A stretch of 23,939 nt of DNA from the NCBI RefSeq assembly GCF_001655005.1, contig NZ_LXET01000043.1:1-23939 (forward strand), in the 5' to 3' direction. Position 1 is the stretch's first letter; each line of letters begins with the position of its first letter. Below are positions 1 to 8,159 of the stretch, in pieces. The notes below the pieces were generated by a model. The model was given only the letters and a program-made list of their open reading frames with translations, was not told the origin of the DNA and ran no database searches. The DNA is from Hafnia paralvei ATCC 29927. Its GTDB lineage: Bacteria > Pseudomonadota > Gammaproteobacteria > Enterobacterales > Enterobacteriaceae. The translations under genes and the position numbers were made by a program.

Positions 1-199
1 AGCATTAGGCAATTTCTGGTTTTTATTTCAATCATGGGAGTTTAAGTTCCAGTGTTTGCTTGATTGGACAAGTTCACTCTACGGAATTTAAAAAAGTATG
101 TGGGGTGCGGGGGCAGATTGCGTGGGGCCACACGACGATCTGCTAAAACCCGAGAGTTTAAGGTGTAAAAGAGGAAGTGAGAGAGACTTGATAGGGAAA

Positions 200-237
200 G
201 ACCCTCTGTTTGAGGCAAAGCCCCAGCGCAGAGGGTC
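200..237 (-). terminator. Rho-independent terminator of mqo
   Basis: A 9-bp perfect inverted repeat (200-208 with 229-237, arm GACCCTCTG) begins 8 bases after the mqo stop codon. Read on the minus strand it is followed by TTTCCC, so the U-tract is short. Position and stem strength support termination of mqo. The 199 bases to the left hold no gene I can support. Confidence 0.6.
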
Positions 238-244
238 ACATGGG

Positions 245-1897
245 TTACAGCGCCATATCGTGCTGTGGAGAATCTTGATGTTTTTCTTCTACTGCTTTTT
301 CTGCAGAAGTATTCGCTTTCATCTGAATCACCGGCGGTTTAGTCAGTTGCAGCGTTGACGCCGTTTCATCCCAAACCTGCTGTGTTAACGCAGCATTTCC
401 ATTCAACTTCTGACCGTAGCTCGGCACAATACCGCGGATTTTGCCCTGCCATTCAGGCGAGTTAAACTGCTCAGGGAACATCTGCTTAATCACATTCAGA
501 GTGATAGGCGCAGCGGTGGATGCCCCTGGTGATGCTCCCAACAGAGCAGAAATGGTTCTCTGTTGATCGACAACTACTTCAGTACCCAGCTTCAGCACGC
601 CCCCCTTCTCTTTGTCTTTTTTGATGATCTGTACACGCTGCCCCGCCTGAATCAGTTTCCAGTCCTCCTTACGAGCCTGCGGATAATACTCTCGCAGCGA
701 TGCAAATCGGTCGTCATCGCTCAGCATCACTTGGCTGATAAGGTATTTCACCAGATCAAAATTATCCAAACCGACATCGGTCATTGGAATAAAATTACTG
801 GTCGTCGTGGTGCTCAGCAGATCAAAGAAAGATCCATTTTTCAGGAATTTAGTCGAGAAGGTCGCGAATGGCCCAAACAGCACTACGCGTTTGCCATCGA
901 TGAAACGCGCATCAAGATGCGGCACAGACATGGGTGGCGCACCCACGGATGCTTGACCATATACCTTTTCCAAATGCTGTTGAGTAATTTCTGGGTTTTC
1001 CGTCATCAGGAAAGAGCCACCGACAGGAAAACCGGCGTAGTTTTTAGCTTCCGCAATGCCGGTTTTTTGCAGCAACTTCAGCGCTCCACCGCCGGCGCCA
1101 ATAAACACGTACTTCGCGTCAATCGCATGTTCATCACCGCCGTTAACGTCTTTAATAGTGACATGCCATGAGTTATCGCCGTTGCGCTTAAACTCAGTCA
1201 CTTCGGCTGAAGTCTGCAAAGAGAAATTGGCGCTTTTCTTCAGGCTGCCGATCAGTTGGCGGGTAATTTCACCATAGTTAACGTCGGTTCCCGCGGGAGT
1301 CCAGGTGGCTGCGACTTTCTGACTGGCATCACGCCCTTGCATTACCAACGGTGCCCACTGTTGAATCTGTGCATGATCGGTTGAGAATTTCATCCCCTGG
1401 AACAGCGTAGTTTCCTGCAATGCAGCATAACGTTTGGTCAGATAGTTGACGTTTTTATCACCCCACACAAAACTCATATGCGGCGTAGAGTTAATAAAGT
1501 CATGAGGATTATTTAAAATACCGCGCTTAACCTGAGCCGACCAGAATTGACGAGAGATCATAAACTGCTCGTTAATATCCAGCGCCTTGCTCACATCGAT
1601 GCTGCCATCAGCTCGTTCTGGCGTATAGTTAAGTTCCATATTGGCGGAATGTCCGGTTCCCGCGTTATTCCAGCCATTAGATGACTCAAGCGCAACGCCA
1701 TCTAATTTTTCGACCATGACCTGTTTCCACTCAGGTTGCAGCTCCTGCAACCAAGTCCCAAGCGAGGCGCTCATGATGCCGCCGCCGATGAGTAGAAAAT
1801 CTGTTTTTTGCGTTGTCTCGTCCTTAGCCCAAGTGGCTGAACTGACAAATAATGCAAGCGTAGTGAGCGAAAGAATAGTTTTATTGAATGCAGGCAT
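245..1897 (-). CDS. mqo: Malate:quinone oxidoreductase
   Basis: Oxidises L-malate to oxaloacetate and passes the electrons to the membrane quinone pool using FAD, bypassing NAD-linked malate dehydrogenase in the citric acid cycle. An FAD-binding fold opens near the N-terminus with the GGGIMSA motif. The blocks SSNGWNNAGTGHSA, GPFATFSTKFLKNGS and LLGASPGASTAAP are those of the Mqo family, and the length (550 aa) is close to the 548 aa of E. coli Mqo. I chose the ATG at 1897 because it gives a clean hydrophobic leader (MPAFNKTILSLTTLALF...TWA) and because the best promoter candidate overlaps the other in-frame ATG, at 1918. Neither start has a good Shine-Dalgarno sequence. Monocistronic: a hairpin terminator follows at 200-237, and the upstream operon ends in its own hairpin. 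It shares the quinone pool with the dehydrogenase operon beside it. Confidence 0.95.
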   Translation of the reverse strand: MPAFNKTILSLTTLALFVSSATWAKDETTQKTDFLLIGGGIMSASLGTWLQELQPEWKQVMVEKLDGVALESSNGWNNAGTGHSANMELNYTPERADGSIDVSKALDINEQFMISRQFWSAQVKRGILNNPHDFINSTPHMSFVWGDKNVNYLTKRYAALQETTLFQGMKFSTDHAQIQQWAPLVMQGRDASQKVAATWTPAGTDVNYGEITRQLIGSLKKSANFSLQTSAEVTEFKRNGDNSWHVTIKDVNGGDEHAIDAKYVFIGAGGGALKLLQKTGIAEAKNYAGFPVGGSFLMTENPEITQQHLEKVYGQASVGAPPMSVPHLDARFIDGKRVVLFGPFATFSTKFLKNGSFFDLLSTTTTSNFIPMTDVGLDNFDLVKYLISQVMLSDDDRFASLREYYPQARKEDWKLIQAGQRVQIIKKDKEKGGVLKLGTEVVVDQQRTISALLGASPGASTAAPITLNVIKQMFPEQFNSPEWQGKIRGIVPSYGQKLNGNAALTQQVWDETASTLQLTKPPVIQMKANTSAEKAVEEKHQDSPQHDMAL

Positions 1898-1915
1898 AAT
1901 AAGAATTTTACATAG

Positions 1916-1944
1916 CATAGATAAACAAAGTGCATATATGTTAA
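1916..1944 (-). promoter_or_regulatory. Candidate mqo promoter
   Basis: On the minus strand TTAACA (1944-1939) is followed after 17 bases by TCTATG (1921-1916), a weak sigma-70 match. Transcription from here would start near 1909, which excludes the ATG at 1918 and favours the one at 1897. A TTAACG/CGTTAA inverted repeat (1941-1960) overlaps the -35 element and could be a regulator site. This rests on pattern only. Confidence 0.3.
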
Positions 1945-2100
1945 CGCATTTTTACGTTAATTTAAAACCGCATTCACAATTTTAATAATCCACACACTTA
2001 GTGTTTATTTATTTCGCAACCAATAACAACGTTGACAGGGGAAATAATTCTATACACCTGATATATAAATTATCTTTAAATTGGTGTTTATCGCTCAAAT

Positions 2101-2134
2101 AATTAACCGGCGCTAAACACCACGCCGGTTAATT
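2101..2134 (-). terminator. Terminator of the dehydrogenase operon
   Basis: A perfect 12-bp inverted repeat (AATTAACCGGCG at 2101-2112, its complement at 2123-2134) with a 10-base loop lies 35 bases after the cytochrome c stop codon. On the minus strand the stem runs into TTAATTATTTG. This is a convincing end of the three-gene operon and separates it from mqo. Confidence 0.75.
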
Positions 2135-2168
2135 GACACTCAATATTTCTCAGATTTATTTCATCTTC

Positions 2169-3482
2169 TTACTGCGTATTTCTTGGGTTATTCAGCGGGT
2201 TACTTGCTGATAACGACTTACGTGCGTTAGCGACATCTTGCGTATTAACCGCCGGAGACTGGTTTCCCCACCCGTTACGAATAAAGGTCGCTACATCAGA
2301 TAGTTGCTGATCATCAAGTTTCCAAGCAAATTCAGGCATCGCTGCCGCAGTTGGATTACTGTGCGTCGCAACGCCTTGCCCCCCTAGCATGAGCGCACGT
2401 AATACATTGGTCGCTGATGGAGCCTGAATACCACTGTTTCCCGCAAGCGCAGGGATCATACCTTCCACACCACTTCCATCTGCTTTATGGCAGGCCATAC
2501 AGTTATCTTGATAAATCTTAGCTCCCCGCTGCATTGTTTCCTGCGCTGCGGTTAATGGAACAGAATTATCACGACTACCCGGCAAGCTTTGCAGATATTC
2601 CGCCATCGCGCGTAAATCATCTTTGTTCATGTACTGTAATGAATTATCGATCGCCTCTCCCATTGGTCCAGCGGCAACTGCGTGGCTATTGCTTCCCGTT
2701 CCGAGATAGCTCACGACCTGATCTGGAGTCCAACGGCCAATGCCTTGACGTCTATTGCCAGTGATCTCTGGAGCAAGCCAACCTTGCAGTTCCCCGCCCT
2801 GTAGATACTTACCCGACTGATCGGCGCCTAGAAGATTTTTAGGGGTATGACAAGATGTACAGTGCCCAAGCCCATCAACCAAATAAGCACCACGATTCCA
2901 CTGTGACGAACGCTGTGGATTTGTCTTGAACGGCGCTGCATCGAAGAAAAGTAGGTTCCAGCCCCACATCATTTGCCGGATATTGAAAGGAAACGGCAGA
3001 TCAGTTTTCGCCACCTGATTATGTACAGCAGGGATAGTATCGAGATAGGCTTTCATATCTTTCAAATCTGCGTCACTGACTTTGCTATAAACATTATATG
3101 GCATAGCGGGATACAGGTTTTCACCATGAACCCCCTTACCCTGACGCACTGCATCAATGAATTGCTGATCGCTCCATCCGCCGATCCCTGTCTCTTTATC
3201 TGGAGTGATGTTGCTAACCATTATCTTCCCAAATGGTGTATCTAGCCCCATACCTCCAGCATAAGGTTTCCCCCCCTCAGCGGTATGACAGGCAACACAG
3301 TCTCCCGCACGAGCCAGATACTCACCACGTTCGAGCGCGGTTATTCCCGTGCTACTCAGCGATGGTGGAGCTATAAAATCGTGTTTTTGGCTCGCATTGT
3401 GCCATGTTTTATAGCCGACAAAACCTGCACCAGCGATCACTGCAACACCCACTACAGCGGCAATTACTTTTTTCGCAGTCAT
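2169..3482 (-). CDS. Tri-haem cytochrome c subunit of a gluconate 2-dehydrogenase-type complex
   Basis: Membrane-anchored cytochrome that takes electrons from the flavoprotein encoded just upstream and delivers them to ubiquinone. Three c-type haem motifs are visible: CVACH (residues 62-66), CTSCH (208-212) and CMACH (328-332). This is the standard three-domain layout of the cytochrome subunit of FAD-dependent gluconate, 2-ketogluconate, sorbitol and fructose dehydrogenases. The N-terminus (K4-K5 then about 17 hydrophobic residues) is a signal or anchor for Sec export, and at 437 aa the length is normal. The ATG follows the flavoprotein stop codon by 2 bases, and a GGAGG lies 8 bases ahead inside the flavoprotein gene, so the two are probably translationally coupled. 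The partner substrate cannot be told from this subunit. Confidence 0.9.
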   Translation of the reverse strand: MTAKKVIAAVVGVAVIAGAGFVGYKTWHNASQKHDFIAPPSLSSTGITALERGEYLARAGDCVACHTAEGGKPYAGGMGLDTPFGKIMVSNITPDKETGIGGWSDQQFIDAVRQGKGVHGENLYPAMPYNVYSKVSDADLKDMKAYLDTIPAVHNQVAKTDLPFPFNIRQMMWGWNLLFFDAAPFKTNPQRSSQWNRGAYLVDGLGHCTSCHTPKNLLGADQSGKYLQGGELQGWLAPEITGNRRQGIGRWTPDQVVSYLGTGSNSHAVAAGPMGEAIDNSLQYMNKDDLRAMAEYLQSLPGSRDNSVPLTAAQETMQRGAKIYQDNCMACHKADGSGVEGMIPALAGNSGIQAPSATNVLRALMLGGQGVATHSNPTAAAMPEFAWKLDDQQLSDVATFIRNGWGNQSPAVNTQDVANARKSLSASNPLNNPRNTQ

Positions 3483-3484
3483 AA

Positions 3485-5257
3485 TTACGCCTCCACCAAC
3501 GGACCTGGCGCCTTCAGATAGCGCGTTTTAATGGCCTCTGCAGCCCAAAGCGTTAGCGCACCTACTGTTCCTGTGGGGTTATATCCCCCATTGTTAGCAA
3601 ATGCGGATGCGCCAACAACGAACGTATTATGTACATCCCAGCTTTGTAGATAGCGGTTTAATGCGCTGGTGCGCGGATCGTCTCCCATCACGGCGCCACC
3701 AGTGGTGTGTGAAGACAAATTATCCATTGGTGAAAACGGTCGAGTGGTTGGCTCTGAACGCACCACCGTTTCTGCGCCCATGGCCTTACCCAACTCGACA
3801 GAGCGGTCAGCCATAAAGTGAGCCGATCGCTTGTCATTCTCATTCCAATCAAAGGTGACTCGCAACAAAGGACGGCCATGACGATCTTTATACTCAGGGT
3901 CCAAATCGAGAAAAACATCACGATGCGGATAGCTATTACCCTGACAGTACACCGAGTTCGCATTTTGGTAGCTTTGTTGGTAAGCCTGCTTCCATTCTCG
4001 CCCCCACTTAGGTGTTCCTGGAGGCACCAGATTACCCGAAGCAATCGGGCGACCGTTTGTAGAATGCACGAGAGCAACCGCACCACCGATAAAATCATGC
4101 TGGCTGTGATCGAAATTATCACCGTTAAAATCGTCAATGGCCTGTGCCAAAGCGCCAGCTCCGATAAACGGATTGAGATGCTCATTTTTGAAGAATACAC
4201 TGGCGCCTGAAATAGTTTGGTAAGCGTAGTTTCTCCCGACCACGCCTTCTCCTGTTTGGTGGTTATAAGGTTTACCAATCCCCGACAACAGCATCAGACG
4301 CACGTTATCCATTTGATAAGCCGCTATGATCACAATATCAGCGGGTTGCTCCCACTGCTTACCCTCATTATCAATATAAGTAACGCCCGTCGCCGTCTTT
4401 TTATCACTACTGAGATTGACGTGCAGTACTTCAGATTCAGTGATCACCTGAAAATTTTTACGTTGCATCAATGCTGGCAGAATGCATGCTTGAGGGCTGC
4501 TTTTTGACCAGTTTCCACAGCCAAAGAATTCGCAGTAACCACAGTAGGTACAAGGGGCCATTTTTATGCCCAGCGGGTTGGTATATGCCCCTGAAGTATT
4601 TCCCGCGGGAACTGGAAATGGATGGTATCCCAATCCTTTGGCCGCCTGATCAAAGATCTCAGCCATGCGTGTGCGCTCCAGCGGAGGTAACGGATAATCG
4701 CGCTGGCGGGGGCCTTCAAAGGGGTTCCCCCCGATTTGGATCTTGCCTTGAATGTTTCCAGCTTTTCCCGATGTTCCAGCATAGCGCTCGAACTTATCGT
4801 AAAAAGGTTCTAAATCTTGGTAAGAGACGCCCCAATCCTGTACCTGTAGCCCTGGTAAAAGCTTATCTTTACCGTAACGTTCGACGGTCATGCTGTAACT
4901 CTGAAAATCGTAGGGTAGAAAACGCCACGTCATACCATTCCAGTGAGTCCCTGCACCACCAACGTTCCAGCCAAACTGGTAGGTGTTCCACTCCCGTAAT
5001 GGCAGAGCTCGCTGCACTGGCGTATTACGGAAGGTCAGCGTTTCAACCGCAGGTGGCTGCATAATGGCGCGACGGCTGACAAAACGCAGTTCATCGGTAT
5101 CAATAGTGGTTGGAAAATCAGTACTGGTATCACGCCAAGAACCGCGCTCAATGGCAACGACGTTCAAACCTGCCATCGTCAATTCATTTGCCATGAGCGA
5201 GCCAGCCCATCCCAGCCCAACAATGACAACATCTGCTCTTTCTCTTTTATTGCTCAT
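3485..5257 (-). CDS. GMC-family flavoprotein, large subunit of gluconate 2-dehydrogenase-type complex
   Basis: Catalytic subunit that oxidises a polyol, sugar or sugar acid in the periplasm with FAD. The N-terminal FAD motif is GLGWAG (G14, G16, G19), followed by GGAGTHWNG in the FAD-binding region. The C-terminal GMC domain carries SSHTTGGAVMG and NNGGYNPTGT, which supply the usual active-site His and Asn. A Cys cluster C236-x2-C239-x2-C242-x4-C247 recalls the 3Fe-4S ligands of FAD-dependent glucose and fructose dehydrogenases. There is no signal peptide, so export probably relies on the Tat-signal small subunit encoded upstream. I chose the ATG at 5257 (590 aa) because GGGAA lies about 8 bases ahead. 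A longer reading from 5317 would overlap the small subunit gene by 23 bases. Gluconate 2-dehydrogenase is the family label; 2-ketogluconate or another sugar remains possible. Confidence 0.88.
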   Translation of the reverse strand: MSNKRERADVVIVGLGWAGSLMANELTMAGLNVVAIERGSWRDTSTDFPTTIDTDELRFVSRRAIMQPPAVETLTFRNTPVQRALPLREWNTYQFGWNVGGAGTHWNGMTWRFLPYDFQSYSMTVERYGKDKLLPGLQVQDWGVSYQDLEPFYDKFERYAGTSGKAGNIQGKIQIGGNPFEGPRQRDYPLPPLERTRMAEIFDQAAKGLGYHPFPVPAGNTSGAYTNPLGIKMAPCTYCGYCEFFGCGNWSKSSPQACILPALMQRKNFQVITESEVLHVNLSSDKKTATGVTYIDNEGKQWEQPADIVIIAAYQMDNVRLMLLSGIGKPYNHQTGEGVVGRNYAYQTISGASVFFKNEHLNPFIGAGALAQAIDDFNGDNFDHSQHDFIGGAVALVHSTNGRPIASGNLVPPGTPKWGREWKQAYQQSYQNANSVYCQGNSYPHRDVFLDLDPEYKDRHGRPLLRVTFDWNENDKRSAHFMADRSVELGKAMGAETVVRSEPTTRPFSPMDNLSSHTTGGAVMGDDPRTSALNRYLQSWDVHNTFVVGASAFANNGGYNPTGTVGALTLWAAEAIKTRYLKAPGPLVEA

Positions 5258-5294
5258 ACACTTTTCCCAACAGAATTCTACTATTTCTTTATTA

Positions 5295-6008
5295 TTAGGC
5301 GTCTTTTTGTGTGCCAATCATGCTGATCGGCACAAGATTCAAGTCCTTGCCGCGGAGCTTAATCTCTTCGCGATAGTCATACCGAGCACCAGGAAAACCG
5401 AGCATTTTCCAGCCAGCCATATCTTTATTGCCACCGTATAGCGGATCGGCAAAGAAACCTTCTCGAACGTTTTGAATCAACATGGCAAAAAATGCCTGTC
5501 CGTTGAGTCCTGGCAATGCCAGCGTTCCGTTTTCAATGGATTGCAACATTTCAATTTGCTGCTCTTCTTCAAGCTGATGGAACTCTTTTTGGTACTGTTT
5601 TTTAGCCACGTTACCAATCGCTGCAAGCCCCAAACGATAACGTTCAGCAGGCGTATCTTTGAACTGAGGCCCCTGCTGTGGTAACCCTTCGACCACTGGG
5701 CCAAGGCGATAAACCGTCGTAGCTTTACCAAAGTCGCCGCTTAGCTGGCGATCGATAAACAGTGTGCACCCTGCCTCTTTCGCACCAATACTGAGTTCAT
5801 CAGGAGGAATAATGAGGTCGACCAATGAATCCATCAAAATGACTTCATTATTGTTAAAGAAATGCCACTCGCCGGGGATAACCGGCTGCGGTGGACGCAC
5901 CGCATGTGCTCGCCAAGGCATCCCGCCGGATATAATTTTTGCTTTCACTTTCAGTGCAGTACTGGCAAGCAAAACCGCCAGTGAAAGGATGAAATGTCTC
6001 CTTTTCAC
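5295..6008 (-). CDS. Gluconate 2-dehydrogenase subunit 3 family (small, Tat-signal subunit)
   Basis: Small subunit of the three-component dehydrogenase and first gene of the operon. In this family it is needed for export and maturation of the flavoprotein: the Tat signal on the small subunit carries the folded, FAD-loaded partner across the membrane. Here the N-terminus reads MKRRHFILSLAVLLAS, a twin Arg followed by a hydrophobic stretch, which fits a Tat signal. The mature part holds the family's typical segments (LVDLIIPPDE, YGGNKDMAGWKMLGFPG). The start codon is GTG at 6008, with TTGGAGAT 8 bases ahead, and no better ATG is present. Length 237 aa. The flavoprotein start lies 37 bases beyond the stop. 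Small, flavoprotein, cytochrome c is the usual gene order of such operons. Confidence 0.85.
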   Translation of the reverse strand: MKRRHFILSLAVLLASTALKVKAKIISGGMPWRAHAVRPPQPVIPGEWHFFNNNEVILMDSLVDLIIPPDELSIGAKEAGCTLFIDRQLSGDFGKATTVYRLGPVVEGLPQQGPQFKDTPAERYRLGLAAIGNVAKKQYQKEFHQLEEEQQIEMLQSIENGTLALPGLNGQAFFAMLIQNVREGFFADPLYGGNKDMAGWKMLGFPGARYDYREEIKLRGKDLNLVPISMIGTQKDA

Positions 6009-6076
6009 CTTCTATCTCCAAATCAAAATCAATCAATATGGCAACCACTATGTCACCGTTTTTTTACAACAAAGTC

Positions 6077-6105
6077 ATTATGTACCAAATGGAACGTTTT
6101 TAATG
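6077..6105 (-). promoter_or_regulatory. Candidate promoter and operator of the dehydrogenase operon
   Basis: On the minus strand CATAAT (6082-6077) is a fair -10 element. CATTAA (6105-6100) stands 17 bases upstream as a weak -35. Between them lies the imperfect palindrome GTwCCAwwTGGwAC (6082-6095), which would be blocked by a dimeric repressor. The divergent TetR-family gene is the obvious candidate to bind it. This is inferred from position and symmetry. Confidence 0.4.
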
Positions 6106-6257
6106 CGTACATTAAGTGCGTATTTTCTCGAGTTCGAAAAAAGAGGAGAATTCACCAAAAAGAAATGCAATAGCAGTAGCGGAATTTGTATTGCGCTCAA
6201 TAGGTAGTTATTCTGACATGCAAGAAGATTCCGAAAACGCCAGAGAATGACATCGAC

Positions 6258-6893
6258 ATGCCTACCGACAGCAAACGTAAAAACGATCCTGAAGGCCTCA
6301 AAAAGAAAATTCTTTCCGGCGCTCTAACGGTTTTTGCAGAGTTTGGCATGCAAGGGGCTCGTCTAGAGCAGATTGCCTCAGAGGCCGCGACCACAAAACG
6401 CATGGTGGTCTATCATTTTCAAAATAAAGAACAGTTGTATATTGCCGTACTGGAGAAAGTCTATGAGCAGATCCGTCAGTATGAACTCGGCCTTAATCTC
6501 TCCAAACTCCCTCCTAAGGAAGCCCTCATAACATTGGTTGAGAAGAGCTTTGACTATCATATTTCTCATGCTGATTTTATGCGCTTGGTATGCTGCGAGA
6601 ACTTATTGCGTGGCCGCTACATTAGCCAGTCATCCCAAATCCAAAGCGCGAACCAGACTGCGCTTGAAGTACTAGAGAACATTCTAAGCAGAGGCAAAAG
6701 TAACGGTGATTTTTATACCGATCTGAATGTGATAGATGTACACCGCCTAATCAGCAGCATCTGCGTACATCAGGTATCAAATCGCTACACCTTCAATGCA
6801 CTATTTCACAGCCAGCAGTCTAATGAAGAAATTCTTGCTCGTAATCGACAGTTAGCAGTGACCGCCGTATTACGCTACGTCTGTATAAAATAA
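6258..6893 (+). CDS. TetR/AcrR-family transcriptional regulator, divergent from dehydrogenase operon
   Basis: DNA-binding repressor of 211 aa. The TetR N-terminal domain is at about residues 12-60: helix KKKILSGALTVFAEFG, the helix-turn-helix LEQIASEAATTKRMVVYHF, then NKEQLY, the hallmark after the recognition helix. The C-terminal ligand-binding part is helical, with the CCENLLRGRYI block seen in some regulators of catabolic and nicotinate-type genes, but its ligand cannot be read. It is transcribed away from the dehydrogenase operon with about 250 bp between the starts, so control of that operon, perhaps relieved by its sugar-acid substrate, is likely. The Shine-Dalgarno sequence (AGAG) is weak. 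An approximately 92-bp repeat element begins 35 bases after the stop. Confidence 0.85.
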   Translation: MPTDSKRKNDPEGLKKKILSGALTVFAEFGMQGARLEQIASEAATTKRMVVYHFQNKEQLYIAVLEKVYEQIRQYELGLNLSKLPPKEALITLVEKSFDYHISHADFMRLVCCENLLRGRYISQSSQIQSANQTALEVLENILSRGKSNGDFYTDLNVIDVHRLISSICVHQVSNRYTFNALFHSQQSNEEILARNRQLAVTAVLRYVCIK

Positions 6894-6927
6894 GGTAAAG
6901 CCACACCCAAGGGCATAATGCTGTTCA

Positions 6928-7019
6928 TTTAAGAGATCGAGATACACGGGGCTAGCACACCGTGGGGCGCTCCGGCGGCTTCGCCGCTACGACCCCATCG
7001 GTGTACTTCCCCTAAAATC
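6928..7019 (+). repeat. Structured intergenic repeat, copy 1
   Basis: About 92 bases that recur at 10785-10877 with roughly 90% identity. It folds on itself: GGGG/CCCC at the rim, ACACCG (6957-6962) with CGGTGT (6999-7004), GGGG (6964-6967) with CCCC (6993-6996), and a tip hairpin GCGGC-TTC-GCCGC (6975-6987). No T-run follows on either strand, so it is not a standard terminator. It lies between the convergent TetR and mgtE genes. I do not recognise it as ERIC or classical REP. Confidence 0.85.
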
Positions 7020-7084
7020 AGGCTTAACTGACAAGCATTACACCCAAGCGCACGGCTTTAAAGATGCCGATATAGCATGAATGG

Positions 7085-8098
7085 TTAATTCAACCCCAGC
7101 GAATACTGAGCAATTTTGAAGTAAATAATCAGCCCCGTACCGTCGATAAAGGTGGCAATAAATGGTGCAGATACCACGGCCGGGTCAATCCCTACACGTT
7201 TTAGCACCATCGGAATAACGGATGAAACAACGGCACTCCACAGCGTGATACACACTAATGTCAGGCTAACAATCAACGTAATTTCAGGGCCAATGCCCAT
7301 CATCCACGCACGCAGACATCCTGCTAAACCGAGGGTGAGAGCAATCATCAGTGACGTCGTCACTTCTTTGCGAATAACTTTACCCAAGTCCCTTAAATGC
7401 ACTTCTCCCAGCGCCATTGACCGAACCAAGGTTGACGTTATTTGCGTACCGCTGTTACCACCGGTGCCGATCAATAAAGGAATAAAGAAAGCTAAAGCAA
7501 TCGCCGATTCTAACGCATCTTCAAAATGCTGTATTACGCTGCTGGTGTAGGCTTCTGCGACAAACAGCAGCAGCAGCCAGACTGAGCGCTTTTTCCACAG
7601 GGTAATGGGGCTCGTTTCCAGATAAGGTTTCTCCAGCGGCAAGCTAGCGCCCTGTCGCTGAGCATCTTCGGTCACATCATCTTCCAATAGGTGAGAAATT
7701 TCTTTTTCCGTCAAACACCCCACCAGCTTCCCATTGTCGATAACGGGAACAATATCTAGTTCCTCTTTTGACAATAATAGGATGACATCCTGCCGCTCAT
7801 CCTTTGGGCTAACATGATAAAAATTAACGTCCATTAACGCTCTGATCGTCTGCATAGGATCAGACTCTTGCAGTAGTTTTTTAATGGACAAAACGCCACA
7901 AAACTTATCGCCATTAACCACAAAAACCTGAGCTGGAATATCATCATCTTTCAGACGAGATAAAAATATCTCACGAGCTTCTTGAACACAAAGTATATGC
8001 TCTAACGTAATAACGTCAGTGCGCATATATTGTGCAATGGCGTCATCGTCATATTCTTTATTGTGATTATGAATAGCATTCTTTACGCGGTAAGACAT
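7085..8098 (-). CDS. mgtE: MgtE-type magnesium/divalent cation channel with CBS pair
   Basis: Imports Mg2+ (in some members other divalent cations) across the inner membrane. A cytoplasmic CBS domain pair occupies about residues 20-145 and senses Mg2+ in this family. A linker leads into a five-helix membrane domain from about residue 170. Signature motifs are FFIPLLIGTGGNSGTQ in the pore helix region and DPAVVSAPFIATFIDGTGLIIYF in the last helices. At 337 aa it is about 110 residues shorter than the classical MgtE (about 450 aa), because the N-terminal superhelical domain is missing; only about 20 residues precede the CBS pair. The start ATG has AGGGA 8 bases ahead. That SD lies in a hairpin downstream of an M-box riboswitch, which directly links this gene to Mg2+ status. 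Confidence 0.93.
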   Translation of the reverse strand: MSYRVKNAIHNHNKEYDDDAIAQYMRTDVITLEHILCVQEAREIFLSRLKDDDIPAQVFVVNGDKFCGVLSIKKLLQESDPMQTIRALMDVNFYHVSPKDERQDVILLLSKEELDIVPVIDNGKLVGCLTEKEISHLLEDDVTEDAQRQGASLPLEKPYLETSPITLWKKRSVWLLLLFVAEAYTSSVIQHFEDALESAIALAFFIPLLIGTGGNSGTQITSTLVRSMALGEVHLRDLGKVIRKEVTTSLMIALTLGLAGCLRAWMMGIGPEITLIVSLTLVCITLWSAVVSSVIPMVLKRVGIDPAVVSAPFIATFIDGTGLIIYFKIAQYSLGLN

Positions 8099-8107
8099 AG
8101 TTTGATT

Positions 8108-8155
8108 CCCTATAGAATTAAAACCTCATAGGGGCGAACAAGACTAGTATAGGAA
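8108..8155 (-). promoter_or_regulatory. Hairpin masking the mgtE Shine-Dalgarno sequence (candidate expression platform)
   Basis: On the minus strand CCCTAT (8133-8128) can pair with ATAGGG (8113-8108). The latter is the mgtE SD, located just before the ATG. A second segment further upstream, TTCCTATA (8155-8148), is also complementary to the same SD region (TATAGGGAA), so two mutually exclusive pairings are possible. There is no U-run, so a translational switch driven by the M-box just upstream is more likely than intrinsic termination. The pairing is seen; the mechanism is inferred. Confidence 0.5.
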
Positions 8156-8159
8156 GCGA

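Noticed and set aside
563..1171. A 202-codon open frame on the plus strand inside mqo
   Set aside because: It is antisense to a well-conserved gene, has no Shine-Dalgarno sequence of note, and its composition (rich in Arg, His, Phe) is that of a shadow frame.
3688..4278. Long frames on both strands inside the GMC flavoprotein gene (also 3818-4210 and 4471-5064)
   Set aside because: All are explained as off-frame readings of the flavoprotein gene, which has clear family motifs.
6124..6141. CTCGAG and TTCGAA next to each other upstream of the TetR gene as an operator
   Set aside because: These are two short palindromes without overall dyad symmetry; the site at 6082-6095 is better placed.
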